Source: DASSKP01 sp035695045
GTDB lineage: Bacteria > Actinomycetota > Actinomycetes > JAFAQI01
DNA length: 64,000 bases
NCBI GenBank assembly: GCA_035695045.1
Contig: DASSEX010000051.1
Coordinates: forward strand, 166,670-230,669
Reading direction: 5' to 3'
A model generated the notes under the pieces. That model saw nothing but the letters and a program-made list of their open reading frames with translations, ran no database searches and was not told where the DNA came from. Position numbers and translations under genes: made by a program. Each line of letters begins with the position of its first letter. Position 1 is the stretch's first letter. Of this stretch, positions 42,663 to 52,212 are shown piece by piece.

Positions 42663-43475
42663 TCATAATGCGGTGCGCAGCTCCCACAGCATCGGGAAGA
42701 ACCGCAAGTCGCGTCGGCCCCGCAGGTAGGTAGCCCCGGCCGAGCCGCCGGTGCCCTGCTTGTAGCCGATCTGTCGCTCGACGACGGTCGCGTGCAAGGC
42801 ACGCCACTGCGCGGAGAGCTCGTCGTGGGACATCAACCCTTCGGTCACGTCCCACAGGTCGCCGTACGACGCCCGGTCGCGAGCAACCCGGAGGAGGGAG
42901 GCGCGGACGTCGTCCTCGGTCCCGACCGGCAGGCCACGTGCGGAGAGCGCCGCGAGCATGGCGTCCCACAACGTCGGCTCGTCGAGCCGGCGCTGCAACC
43001 GCTCCCGCTCCGCATCCGTCGCCGCCCGCAAGCGGCTTGCGAAGCCGGGATCCTTGAGCCCGGACAGGAACTCCAGCTCCCGGAACTGCACCGACTGGAA
43101 GCCCGACGCCGGTGCCAGCAGCGAACGGAAGTCGAGGAAGTCCTGCGGCGTCATCGTCTCGAGCACCGGCAGCTGCGCGATCAGCACCTGCTCCACCTGC
43201 TCGACCCGCCGCAGCAGATGTCGAGCCGTCCACATCGCCTCTCCGGACGCGCCGCCTTCGATGAGCAGATCGCGCACAGTCGTCAGCTCGTGCAGCAGCA
43301 GCTTGAACCACAGCTCGTACACCTGATGGATCGTGATGAAGAGCAGCTCGTCATGCGCCGGCGGACTCGACTCCGGCGCCTGTTGCGCAAGCAAGGTGTC
43401 CAAGCGCAGGTAGCCGCCGTAGGACAGCCGACCACCCTGCTCACCGAAACGCGTCGTGTCCGACCCGGCCTCCAC
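42663..43475 (-). CDS. kynA: Tryptophan 2,3-dioxygenase
   Basis: A 270-residue haem enzyme that opens the indole ring of tryptophan to N-formylkynurenine, first step of the kynurenine route. Family motifs are FITIHQVYELWFKLLLHEL (distal His), ASGFQSVQFRELEFLSG and QGTGGSAGATYLRGR near the C-terminus. A TAGGGT box lies 6 bases before the GTG, so it is probably leaderless. Kynureninase and formamidase genes do not adjoin it. Confidence 0.95.
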   Translation of the reverse strand: MEAGSDTTRFGEQGGRLSYGGYLRLDTLLAQQAPESSPPAHDELLFITIHQVYELWFKLLLHELTTVRDLLIEGGASGEAMWTARHLLRRVEQVEQVLIAQLPVLETMTPQDFLDFRSLLAPASGFQSVQFRELEFLSGLKDPGFASRLRAATDAERERLQRRLDEPTLWDAMLAALSARGLPVGTEDDVRASLLRVARDRASYGDLWDVTEGLMSHDELSAQWRALHATVVERQIGYKQGTGGSAGATYLRGRRDLRFFPMLWELRTAL

Positions 43476-43481
43476 GCGCCG

Positions 43482-43487
43482 ACCCTA
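43482..43487 (-). promoter_or_regulatory. -10 box TAGGGT, leaderless start of kynA
   Basis: On the minus strand TAGGGT ends 6 bases before the GTG at 43475. Confidence 0.5.
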
Positions 43488-43501
43488 AGCCGAGCGGACC
43501 T

Positions 43502-43547
43502 CCCGCAGTGGGCTGAAGACGCACTTGCGTGTTCAGCCCACTGCGGG
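43502..43547 (-). terminator. Long perfect hairpin terminator after the GGDEF gene
   Basis: CCCGCAGTGGGCTGAA and its complement form a 16-bp stem, with an inner ACGCA/TGCGT stem in the loop. It lies 20 bases beyond the diguanylate cyclase stop and just upstream of the kynA promoter. Confidence 0.8.
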
Positions 43548-43567
43548 CGGAAGACGGACGAGGTGGC

Positions 43568-45121
43568 TCAGCCGGCGATGGTCTGCGCCGCCCGAGCCTG
43601 CTCGGCCGAGCGGACGGTGTTGCGGCCGGCCCGCTTCGAGGCGTACAGCGCCTGGTCGGCGGCCTCGAGAAGGGATCCCGCGTCGACGCCGTCGTAGGGG
43701 TACGTCGCCACACCTGCGCTCGCGGTGACCGGTACGTCGGTCACCGCCTCCTCGACCGCTCGGCGGAGACGTTCGGCGACCTGAAGTGCCAGCGCGGACG
43801 AGCAGCCCGGCAGCACGGCCGCGAACTCCTCACCGCCGTAACGAGCCACGGTGTCGTACTCGCGACCACATTCGCGAAGAGCGGCCGCAACCTGGCGCAG
43901 CACCGCGTCGCCCACGACGTGGCCATGCGTGTCGTTGAGGTTCTTGAAGTGGTCGATGTCGAGCAGCACGACGGACAACCGTCCGTCAGTACGGTTGGCG
44001 CGGGTCAGCTCACGGTCCAATGAGCGGTCGAACGACCGCCGGTTCGCGAGCTCCGTGAGGCCGTCCGTCACCGCCATCTGCTGCATGCGCTCGAGCAGGT
44101 TCGCGTTGCGCATCGCCATGGCCGCGTGGCTCGCGAACCGTTCGGTCGTCGCGATCACTCGACGCTCGATGCGCGTGCCGGTCTCCGGCGTCTCCACGAC
44201 CAGGACCCCGACGACGGCGTCCGCGACGAGCGGAACGATCGCGATGTTCCGCGCGTCCGGCATGATCGCCGACAGCCAGGGGTCGACCTCGGGATCGAGC
44301 TCGCGCACGAGCAACGTCTCGCGGTTGTTGTACGCCGTCTGCAGCACAGAGAACTCCCCGATGCGGAAGTCCGCGACGAGCGCGTCGAGCAGGTTGCGGC
44401 AGGTCAGCAGGCGCGGCTGGTCGTCGACGACCTCGAACAGCGCCATCCGCTCACAGCCGAAGGTGTCCGCGACGCTGTCGAGCAGCACGTCCCCGACGCT
44501 CAGCGGGTCGTTGGCGTCCTCGAGGGCGCGGCCCATCTGTGCCAGCTGCTCGAGCTCGTAGCGACGACGCCGCAGCTCGCGCTCGTTGACGGCGGCCAGT
44601 GTCGCGATCGTCAGCGTCAAGGTCCAGAGCGCGATGATGAACGTGATGATGCGGAACCACTCGGCATTGTCGGACTGGCCGTGCAGGATGCCGGCGCGCG
44701 ATGCGTAGAAGAGGCACAGCTGCAGCAACGAGTGCCACAGGGCGAGCTTCACGCCGGTCCGGTACGACGCCAGCAGCGTCACGGCGCCGAGATGGACGAG
44801 GACGAGGTAGCGGACGGAGCCCGAGGTCCCTCCGACGAGGTAGACCGCCGTCGCGAGGTAGACCGCGTCGAGCATGAGCAGCCCGCCGAAGAGCAGCAGC
44901 CCGCGGCGGCGCATCATGCGCCAGGCCGCCTCCGCCAGCAGGCACATCGCCAGATAGCTGAGCGCGAGGAAGCAGATGTTCAGGAAGGGGATGCGCAGGT
45001 CGCCGGGGAGCAGGGCGGCGATCAGCACCGTTGCACCCGCGAGGATGGCGCGCAGGACCCGCAGGTAGAGCAGCCGCTCGTCGAGCGAAACGACGTCGGC
45101 GCGCGACCCGGTGACCGTCAC
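43568..45121 (-). CDS. Membrane GAF-GGDEF diguanylate cyclase
   Basis: A 517-residue protein that makes the second messenger cyclic di-GMP. The N-terminal 185 residues hold about six membrane helices (MASE-like sensor). A GAF domain (about 205-345, SVGDVLLDSVADTFGCERMA) follows. The cyclase domain has TDGLTELANRRSFDRSL and the active site ARYGGEEFA. The inhibitory site RxxD is present (REYD, five residues before GGEEF), so product feedback is expected. The GTG overlaps the stop of the giant Ig-like protein gene; both are co-translated. Confidence 0.93.
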   Translation of the reverse strand: MTVTGSRADVVSLDERLLYLRVLRAILAGATVLIAALLPGDLRIPFLNICFLALSYLAMCLLAEAAWRMMRRRGLLLFGGLLMLDAVYLATAVYLVGGTSGSVRYLVLVHLGAVTLLASYRTGVKLALWHSLLQLCLFYASRAGILHGQSDNAEWFRIITFIIALWTLTLTIATLAAVNERELRRRRYELEQLAQMGRALEDANDPLSVGDVLLDSVADTFGCERMALFEVVDDQPRLLTCRNLLDALVADFRIGEFSVLQTAYNNRETLLVRELDPEVDPWLSAIMPDARNIAIVPLVADAVVGVLVVETPETGTRIERRVIATTERFASHAAMAMRNANLLERMQQMAVTDGLTELANRRSFDRSLDRELTRANRTDGRLSVVLLDIDHFKNLNDTHGHVVGDAVLRQVAAALRECGREYDTVARYGGEEFAAVLPGCSSALALQVAERLRRAVEEAVTDVPVTASAGVATYPYDGVDAGSLLEAADQALYASKRAGRNTVRSAEQARAAQTIAG

Positions 45122-48100
45122 CGGTGCCCTCCTCGGCTCGGTGGAGGCAGGAACTCCACGGTGTCATCGGCAGCAACGGACGCGAGGGCAAGTTTCGGAT
45201 CGCGACTATCGATGCGGTTCTGCACGACCAGGAACGCCAGCACCAGGAAGAGCAGGATCAGCGGGAAGCCGGTGCCGCCTCCGGCGGAGCTCACCGCGTT
45301 GACCACGCCCTGCACGGCGTGCGAGACGTTCTCGGTGATCTTGTCGTGGATGACCGGGATCACCGCCGAGACGGCGGCCGCCGCCCCCTGCACCGTGTGC
45401 TTGGCCCCTGCCTTGATCAGGCTCGAGAGCCGGTTGATCTCGTCGAGCGGCTGGCGAGCCGCGCCGGGCGCGGTCGGGAGTCCCGGCTGGCTGCTGCCCC
45501 CGCCGTCGTGGCTGCCGCCGGCGGTCGGCGGCCCAGCCGTCGTCCCGGTGCCGGAAACGGTGCCGGAAGACGGCGGCAGCGCCGTCGCCTTTCCCAGCAC
45601 GTACGTGATGACCAGCGGCTGGCTGACGTTGCCCGCAGCGTCGATCGCGTAGATCTTGACGACGTACGTTCCGTCGGGCCGCCCCGAGAGGTCGAAGCGC
45701 ACGGCGCCGCCGCAACTGCTGCGGCTGGCGATGACCGTCCCGTTGCGGAGCAGTTCGCAACGGCCCGTCGTTCCCGGAGGCAACGTGAAGCCCCAGAAGG
45801 GGCTGGTGTCGGTCGATGGCGACGCCGAACCGTAGTCGAGCGTCGGCGATGGCGGCGCGACGGTGTCGAGCACGTAGCTCGTGACCGACGCAGCGCTGAC
45901 GTTGCCCGCCCGGTCGGTCGCGGTGACGCGCAGGGTGTAGGTGCCGTCGGGCAGACCGGCAAGGGAGAACGTTCCGCTCGACGGACAGGCTGCGGGCCCC
46001 CAGATGACCTTGCGCCCCTGCAACAGCGTGCAGGTGAGCACCGCGTTGCGCGGCCCGCTGATCTGCCACGTTGGCGACGTGTCGTTGTCCGGCGACGCCG
46101 GTGGCACGACGGTCGGCGGGATCGGCGCCTGCCGGTCGAGGACGAAGACCGATGTCGCGGGCACGGACACGTTGCCCGCAGCGTCGGTGGCCACGACGGA
46201 GAACGTGTAGCTGTCGTCCGGCAGGCCGCTGAGGTCGACGCTCCACGGCGAGGTGCAGTCCACCGGGCCGACGATGACGACGCCGCTGGAGTCGGTCAGC
46301 GTGCACGTCGACGTGGCGCCGGCTTCCGTGGTCCACATCCACGTGGGGTTCGTCACGGGCGAGGGGCTCGCGGGCGCGGTGAGCACCGGCTGGTCGGGCG
46401 CAACGGTGTCGAGCAGGTAGGTCGCTGTCGTCGACGGACCGACGTTGCCGGCGGCATCGGTGGCGAAAACCGTCACCTCGAACTCGCCGTCGGCATAGCC
46501 GGACAGGTCCAGGGTGCCGTCCGCCGGGCACGGTCCGGTCCACACCGTCTGGAAGAAGCGCGCGATCGTGCACGTCAACGTCGCGCCCGGCTCGGTCGAG
46601 AGGGTGAACGTGGGACTCACGTCGTTCGACGGGTTGGGCGGCGGGATGACACCGGGGGCCGCGGGAGCAGTGGTGTCCAGCACGTACGTCGCCACGCCCG
46701 CCACGCTGACGTTGCCGGCTGAGTCCGTCACGGTGACGGTCAGCGTGTAGCGACCGTCAGGCTGACCTGTGAGGTCCAGCGTCACGCCGGGGGCGCACGA
46801 GACCGGCACGGTCACCGAGGAACCCGATGGCGTCGACAACGTGCAGGTCACGACGCCGCCGGTCTCGACGCCCGTCACCGTGAACGACGGATGCCTCCCC
46901 TGGCCGGGCGATGGCGTGACGCCGACGGTGGGCTCGGCCGGAGCCGTCGTGTCCAAGACATAGCTTGCGGTCGTCGACGAGCTGATGTTGCCCGCTGCGT
47001 CGACCACGCTGACGGTGACGGTGTAGACACCGTCCGCGCCCTGGATGCTCAACCTCGTCGTCGGGCCGCACGACGTCACGGTTGCCGGCGACGGCCCGGC
47101 AACGCTGCAGATGTAGGTGACGCCGGCTTCGGCATCGGTGACCGTGAACGACGGCGTCCGGTTCTGCGCCGGCGAGCGAGGCGCGGTCACCGTCGGCGCG
47201 GGTGGCGCGATCGTGTCGCGCGTCCAGGTCACTGTCGTCGTACTGCTGTTGCCCGCCGCGTCGGTGGCGGTCACCCGGAGGGTGTAGACGCCGTCGCCGA
47301 AGCCCGTCGTGTCGAACACGCCGTCAGCGGGGCAGACGCCGCTCCGGACGACGGACCCGCCAGGCGCGGTGAGAACGCACGTCAACCGCACGCCGCTCTC
47401 GCCGTCGGAGATCGCGGCCGTCACCGTCCGGGAGTCGGTCAACGTCGAGACCCCGTCGACGGCCGGAGCCGGTGGTGCGGTCGTGTCGAGTACGTAGGTC
47501 GCGCTGGTCGGTGCACTGCTGTTGCCGGCGGCATCCACCGCGACGACCGTCACTGTGTACGTGCCGTCGGCGGCGCCGGTCAGGCTCACCGTCGTCGTCG
47601 CGCCGCACGAAGTGATCGTCACCGTCGACGGACCGGACACGGTGCACGTGAAGCTCACCCCGCCCTCGGCGTCGCTGACCGAGAACGAAGGCGTGCGGCC
47701 CTGGGCCGGTGACACCGGGGCGGTCACGGACGGAGCCGGCGGCACGGTCGTGTCCAGCACGTACGACGCCGAGCCCGCGGTGCTCGTGTTGCCGGCGGCG
47801 TCGGTCGCCGTCACGTGCAGGACATACGTCCCGTCCGCCGCGCCCGTCAGGTCGAGCGTTGTGGTGGCACCGCAACTGGTCACCGTCACCGTGGACGGTC
47901 CGGTCACCGTGCACGTGAAGACGACACCCGCCTCGGCGTCACTCACCGAGAACGACGGCGACCGACCCTGCGCCGGCGACACCGGCGCGGTCACCGACGG
48001 CGCCGGCGGCGGGACCGTGTCGCGGGTCCAGGTCACCGTCGTCGAGCTGCTGTTGCCCGCCGCATCCGTCGCCGTCACCACGAGCGTGTAGAGCCCGTCT

Positions 48101-49983
48101 GCGAACCCCGAGGTGGAGAAGGTGCCGGATCCGGGACAGATCCCGGAGTAGACGGTCGCGCCGTGCGGGTCGGTCAGCAGGCAAGAGAGGTTGACGCCGC
48201 TCTCGTCGTCACTGATCGAGACGGTGACGCTCGTGGACCGCGTCAGGCTCGCCGGGCTCGAGACCGTCGGCGCGGGGGGCGCGACCGTGTCGAGGGTGAC
48301 GGTGAAGGCGCTGCTGCTCGTGTTGCCCGCGGCGTCCGCCGCGGTGACGGTCACGACGTAGTCACCGTCTGCCGCGCTCGTCAGGTCAACGGTCGTTGTC
48401 GCGCCGCAGGCGGAGACGGCGGCACTGGCGTCCGGCCCGCTCACCGAGCAGGTGAACGTCACCGCGGACTCGGCGTCGCTCACCGACAGGCTCGGCGTGC
48501 GGTCGTTGACCGGAGTGCCGGGGCCGGTGATGAGCGGCGCGGGCGGCGCGGTCGTGTCGAGCGTGAGCGTGAACGACGAGCTGCGGCTGTTGCCGGCCGC
48601 GTCGGTCGCGGTGACCATGACGACGTAGTCGCCGTCGGCGGCTCCGGTCAGGTCAAGGGTCGTTGTCGTGCCGCACGCGGTGACCGCTGCGGGCGACGGG
48701 CCGGCTACGGCACAGTCGAACGTGACGCCCGCCTCCGAGTCGCTCACTGCGAGGCTCGGTGTGCGGTCGTTGGTCGGGGTGGCACCGGTGATGAGCGGTG
48801 CCGGCGGCGGGGTGGTGTCCCGCTGCCAGCTCACGGAGCTCGAGCTGGTGTTGCCCGCGGCATCCGAGGCGGTGACGACGAGCGTGTAGACGCCGTCGGG
48901 GAAGCCGGTCGTGTCGAACGTGCCGTTCGCGGGGCAGGCACCCGAGAACACGGTGCTGCCGCCCGGCGACGTCAGCACGCACGTGAGCCGCACGCCCGCC
49001 TCGGCGTCGCCGATGGTGAGCGTCATGGTCTTCTGCCGGGTGAGGGCGGGCGGCGTGGAGATGGTCGGGTCAGGAGGCGGCGTCACGTCGAGCACGTAGT
49101 TCGCCGACGCGGTCGTGCTGGGGTTGCCCGCCACGTCGGTCACGACGACGTCCAGCCGGTAGGTGCCCTCCGGCTGGCCGGTGAGGCCGAGCACCGCCGA
49201 GGTGCTCGTGCACGAGGTCACCGGCGCGGCCCCGCCGGGCCCGGTAGCCGCGCAGGTCACGGTCGCTCCCGCCTCCACGCCGGAGAGCGTGAAGCCGGGG
49301 GTGCGGCTGTTGCCGGGAGACGCAGGCGGGGTCACGGTGGCGGCGTTCGGTGCGGTGGTGTCGAGCGTGTACTTGAGCGTGCCGGGCGCGCTGGTCAACC
49401 CGCCTTGCCGAGCGATGACGCTCAGCGTGTAAGTGCCGTCGGTGGCCGTTCCGAGGGGACCGGTCCAGGGGTCGGGGCACGGGTCCGCGGACCCGACGAC
49501 GGTGCCCGTGCTGGTGGTGAGCGTGCAGGCGCCCGTGGCGCCCGCCGGCAGGCCGAGTGCCCACTGCGGCGCCCGGTTGTTCGACGGTCCGGTGGGCCCG
49601 GACGGCGTCGGGGCGACCGGGGCCACTGCCACGCTGGAGCTGAGCGTCTTGGTCGTGCCCGTCACGTTCGCGGCGGAGTCGCCGTACGCGACGAGCGTGT
49701 ACGTGCCGGCCGGCTTCCCCGCCACGGAGTAGGTGACGCTGGGGCCGCAGTCCGCGAGCGGGAAGACCACGGTGGCGCCGTAGTCGAGCTGGCAGCTCAT
49801 CGGACCGGCAGGGTTCTGGCTCACGCTCCAGGTCAGCGGCGTGTTGGTGGTGGGGTTCGCCGCCCCGGTGTAGGTCACCGTCAGCGTGCCGGCGAAGGCG
49901 GCACCGGCGCCCAGAACGACTGCGGCAGCGCCGCCGGCGGTGAGCAGGAATCCGCGCAGCAGAGGACGCGACGCGGTGCGCAT
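45118..49983 (-). CDS. Giant Ig-like repeat surface protein
   Basis: A 1621-residue exported protein. The ATG at 49983 starts a signal peptide (ending GAGAAFA-GTL). Then come about sixteen Ig-like beta-sandwich modules of some 85-95 residues; at least fourteen open with a Yx(L/R)DTTAPPAP-type linker and hold paired Cys (FTCTVSGP...SCGATT). The end has a Gly/Ser/Pro linker, an amphipathic stretch (LSSLIKAGAKHTVQGAAA) and one membrane helix (LILLFLVLAFLVV) with a 35-residue cytoplasmic tail. It is thus membrane-anchored, not sortase-anchored. It looks like a large adhesin; coupling to a cyclic di-GMP synthase suggests control of surface attachment. Confidence 0.88.
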   Translation of the reverse strand: MRTASRPLLRGFLLTAGGAAAVVLGAGAAFAGTLTVTYTGAANPTTNTPLTWSVSQNPAGPMSCQLDYGATVVFPLADCGPSVTYSVAGKPAGTYTLVAYGDSAANVTGTTKTLSSSVAVAPVAPTPSGPTGPSNNRAPQWALGLPAGATGACTLTTSTGTVVGSADPCPDPWTGPLGTATDGTYTLSVIARQGGLTSAPGTLKYTLDTTAPNAATVTPPASPGNSRTPGFTLSGVEAGATVTCAATGPGGAAPVTSCTSTSAVLGLTGQPEGTYRLDVVVTDVAGNPSTTASANYVLDVTPPPDPTISTPPALTRQKTMTLTIGDAEAGVRLTCVLTSPGGSTVFSGACPANGTFDTTGFPDGVYTLVVTASDAAGNTSSSSVSWQRDTTPPPAPLITGATPTNDRTPSLAVSDSEAGVTFDCAVAGPSPAAVTACGTTTTLDLTGAADGDYVVMVTATDAAGNSRSSSFTLTLDTTAPPAPLITGPGTPVNDRTPSLSVSDAESAVTFTCSVSGPDASAAVSACGATTTVDLTSAADGDYVVTVTAADAAGNTSSSAFTVTLDTVAPPAPTVSSPASLTRSTSVTVSISDDESGVNLSCLLTDPHGATVYSGICPGSGTFSTSGFADGLYTLVVTATDAAGNSSSTTVTWTRDTVPPPAPSVTAPVSPAQGRSPSFSVSDAEAGVVFTCTVTGPSTVTVTSCGATTTLDLTGAADGTYVLHVTATDAAGNTSTAGSASYVLDTTVPPAPSVTAPVSPAQGRTPSFSVSDAEGGVSFTCTVSGPSTVTITSCGATTTVSLTGAADGTYTVTVVAVDAAGNSSAPTSATYVLDTTAPPAPAVDGVSTLTDSRTVTAAISDGESGVRLTCVLTAPGGSVVRSGVCPADGVFDTTGFGDGVYTLRVTATDAAGNSSTTTVTWTRDTIAPPAPTVTAPRSPAQNRTPSFTVTDAEAGVTYICSVAGPSPATVTSCGPTTRLSIQGADGVYTVTVSVVDAAGNISSSTTASYVLDTTAPAEPTVGVTPSPGQGRHPSFTVTGVETGGVVTCTLSTPSGSSVTVPVSCAPGVTLDLTGQPDGRYTLTVTVTDSAGNVSVAGVATYVLDTTAPAAPGVIPPPNPSNDVSPTFTLSTEPGATLTCTIARFFQTVWTGPCPADGTLDLSGYADGEFEVTVFATDAAGNVGPSTTATYLLDTVAPDQPVLTAPASPSPVTNPTWMWTTEAGATSTCTLTDSSGVVIVGPVDCTSPWSVDLSGLPDDSYTFSVVATDAAGNVSVPATSVFVLDRQAPIPPTVVPPASPDNDTSPTWQISGPRNAVLTCTLLQGRKVIWGPAACPSSGTFSLAGLPDGTYTLRVTATDRAGNVSAASVTSYVLDTVAPPSPTLDYGSASPSTDTSPFWGFTLPPGTTGRCELLRNGTVIASRSSCGGAVRFDLSGRPDGTYVVKIYAIDAAGNVSQPLVITYVLGKATALPPSSGTVSGTGTTAGPPTAGGSHDGGGSSQPGLPTAPGAARQPLDEINRLSSLIKAGAKHTVQGAAAAVSAVIPVIHDKITENVSHAVQGVVNAVSSAGGGTGFPLILLFLVLAFLVVQNRIDSRDPKLALASVAADDTVEFLPPPSRGGHR
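45600..49390 (-). repeat. Tandem Ig-like modules in the giant protein gene
   Basis: At least fourteen modules of about 260-285 bases. Linkers read LDTTAPPAP, LDTVAPPAP, RDTVPPPAP, LDTTVPPAP and similar. Modules around 47450-48500 are nearly alike in DNA, a sign of recent duplication or gene conversion. Confidence 0.85.
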
Positions 49984-50092
49984 GCCGGCGCCCCCGCGTC
50001 GACGCACTGCGAAGACGCCCACCACCGCTAGTGCTATCGGCAGGGGATTTTGTGACCTTGATGGGCTATCTCGGCACCGAAAGGGTCACCCG

Positions 50093-50155
50093 GGATGGCC
50101 AGGTCGACATGACCCATCCGGCCATCCTTGACAAGGATCCTTGACCCAGTCAAGG
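50093..50155 (+). promoter_or_regulatory. Nested inverted repeats upstream of a small HTH gene
   Basis: Two symmetric elements lie before the gene at 50185. GGATGGCC (50093-50100) is mirrored by GGCCATCC (50120-50127). CCTTGAC (50126-50132) is mirrored by GTCAAGG (50149-50155) and encloses the palindrome AAGGATCCTT. They may be operators of the HTH protein. The rest of the 201-base gap shows no gene. Confidence 0.4.
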
Positions 50156-50184
50156 TTGCTTGCCATGACGGAGAGGAGCACCCG

Positions 50185-50571
50185 ATGACGTCGTCAACAG
50201 ATCCGGACCAGGGCGGCCCCGACCAGGCGTGGCCGTATCCGTCCTATGCCGACCGGATCTGGCTGGGCGGCGAACGCGGGACCGACCGGGCGCTCGCGAC
50301 CGTCGTCAGGGCCCTGCGAAGCCTGGTGGCGGAGACCGGGGGTCAGCCGACCCGGGAGCCGGCCGACCTGCTCGCGGCGCTCGAACAGCTCGCCGCGATC
50401 GGCGAGCGGGTCAGCTGGGCGATGCTGTCGCTCGTCGGCGAGGCGCGCAGCCGCGGGGTGTCATGGTCCGGGGTCGGCGCGGCGCTCGGTGTCACCAAGC
50501 AGGCTGCCCAGCAGCGCTTCGGCCCGTACGTCGCCGAAGCCCTCACCCGCGCCGGCGGCAATCCCTCCTGA
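50185..50571 (+). CDS. Small HTH-containing protein
   Basis: A 128-residue cytoplasmic protein. AGGAG before the ATG at 50185 rules out an upstream ATG at 50128. The C-terminal half holds an HTH-like helix pair: VSWSGVGAALGVTKQAAQQRFGPYV. The N-terminal half is helical (DRALATVVRALRSLVAET). Small actinobacterial proteins of this kind are common and mostly unstudied. The palindromes upstream suggest that it regulates itself. Confidence 0.75.
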   Translation: MTSSTDPDQGGPDQAWPYPSYADRIWLGGERGTDRALATVVRALRSLVAETGGQPTREPADLLAALEQLAAIGERVSWAMLSLVGEARSRGVSWSGVGAALGVTKQAAQQRFGPYVAEALTRAGGNPS

Positions 50572-50583
50572 TCGCGTGCCGGG

Positions 50584-52212
50584 TCAGCCCATGTGGGGGT
50601 AGCGGTAGTCCGTCGGCGGGACGAACGTCTCCTTGATCGCCCGGGGCGAGACCCAGCGCTGCAGGTTCAGCGGCGAGCCGGCCTTGTCGTTCGTTCCCGA
50701 CGCCCTTGCCCCACCGAACGGCTGCTGGCCGACGACGGCACCGGTCGGCTTGTCGTTGATGTAGAAGTTGCCGGCCGAGTAGCGCAGCACCTCCATGGCC
50801 TCGGCGACGGCCCGGCGGTCCTGGGCGAAGATCGAACCCGTGAGCGCGTACGTCGCCACGTCGGCGGCCTGCCTGACGACCTGGTCGTAGTCGCCGTCGT
50901 CGTACACGAACAACCCCAGCACCGGCCCGAAGTACTCCGTCGTGAAGATGTCATGGGTCGGGTCGGAGCCCTGGAGCAGCGTGGGCCGCACGAACCAGCC
51001 GTCCGAGTCGTCGGCTGTGCCACCGGCCAGCACGTCGAGGGTCGCGTCCGACTTCGCCCGCTCGAGCACCCCGGCAAGCTTGGAGAACGACCGGTCGTCG
51101 ATGACCGCACCTATGAAGTTGGACAGGTCGGTCACGTCGCCCATCGTGAGGCTCTCGATCTCCCCCACGACGTCCTCGCGCATCCGCTCCCACAGGGACC
51201 GGGGCACGTAGGCCCGGGACGCGGCGGAGCACTTCTGTCCCTGGTACTCGTAGGCGCCGCGGACGAGCGACGTGCGCAGGGCGGCAGGGTCCGCCGACGG
51301 ATGCGCGATGACGAAGTCCTTACCGCCGGTCTCCCCCACCAGCCGGGGATAACCGCGGTAGGAGTCGATCGACGTGCCGACGCTCTTCCACAGATGGTGG
51401 AAGACGCCGGTCGAGCCGGTGAAGTGCACGCCGGCGAGATCCGGGTCGGCGAGCGCCACCTCGGACACCGCGGGGCCGTGGCCGGTGACCAGGTTGATCA
51501 CACCGGGTGGCATCCCGGCCTCGGCGAGCAGCTCCATCAGGAAGTGCGCCGCGAAGTTCTGGGTCGTGGCCGGCTTCCAGACGACGACGTTGCCCATCAG
51601 GGCCGGCGCGGTCGGCAGGTTGCCCGCGATGGCGGTGAAGTTGAACGGGGTGATCGCCAGCACGAAGCCCTCGAGCGGGCGGTACTCGACGCGGTTCCAG
51701 ACACCCGGGGACGAGATCGGCTGCTCGGCGAGGATCTGCCGGGCGTACGCGACGTTGAACCGCCAGAAGTCGATCAGTTCGCAGGCCGAGTCGATCTCGG
51801 CCTGCTGGACGGTCTTCGACTGCCCGAGCATCGTCGCGGCGTTGAGGGTGTCCCGCCAGGGTCCGGCGAGCAGCTCGGCCGCCTTCAGCAGGATCGCCGC
51901 CCGGTCGTCGAAGGCCATCGAGCGCCAGTCGGCGGCCGCCGCCTTCGCGGCATCGACTGCAGCCCGGACGTCGTCCGCGGTTGCGTCGCCCAACGTCCCG
52001 AGCACGGCCGCCCGGTTGTGCGGCTGCACCACGTCGATCCGGGAGCCGGACCCCATCCGCTGCTCACCGCCGATGTTCATCGGCAGGTCGATCCGGTCGG
52101 CGGCCAGCTCCTTCAGCCGAGCCTCGAGCGAGGCCCGCTCAGGGCTGCCGGGCGCGTAGCCACGAACCGGTTCGTTGACCGGCAGGGGCGGGACGGTCAC
52201 GGCGTCGAGCAC
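50584..52212 (-). CDS. pruA: L-glutamate gamma-semialdehyde (P5C) dehydrogenase
   Basis: A 542-residue aldehyde dehydrogenase of the RocA/PruA type, second step of proline breakdown, giving glutamate and NADH. It shows AITPFNFTAIAGNLPTAPAL, VVWKPA, the general base Glu in RLVGETGGKDF, and the catalytic Cys in EYQGQKCSAASRAYVP. The C-terminal QQPFGGARASGTNDKAG is typical. The GTG at 52212 follows AGGAGG by 5 bases. Proline dehydrogenase (putB) is not adjacent. Confidence 0.95.
   Translation of the reverse strand: MLDAVTVPPLPVNEPVRGYAPGSPERASLEARLKELAADRIDLPMNIGGEQRMGSGSRIDVVQPHNRAAVLGTLGDATADDVRAAVDAAKAAAADWRSMAFDDRAAILLKAAELLAGPWRDTLNAATMLGQSKTVQQAEIDSACELIDFWRFNVAYARQILAEQPISSPGVWNRVEYRPLEGFVLAITPFNFTAIAGNLPTAPALMGNVVVWKPATTQNFAAHFLMELLAEAGMPPGVINLVTGHGPAVSEVALADPDLAGVHFTGSTGVFHHLWKSVGTSIDSYRGYPRLVGETGGKDFVIAHPSADPAALRTSLVRGAYEYQGQKCSAASRAYVPRSLWERMREDVVGEIESLTMGDVTDLSNFIGAVIDDRSFSKLAGVLERAKSDATLDVLAGGTADDSDGWFVRPTLLQGSDPTHDIFTTEYFGPVLGLFVYDDGDYDQVVRQAADVATYALTGSIFAQDRRAVAEAMEVLRYSAGNFYINDKPTGAVVGQQPFGGARASGTNDKAGSPLNLQRWVSPRAIKETFVPPTDYRYPHMG

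Noticed and set aside
47815..50031. 738-codon plus-strand frame opposite the Ig-like repeats
   Set aside because: Antisense shadow that repeats with the Ig modules; no domain or ribosome binding site.
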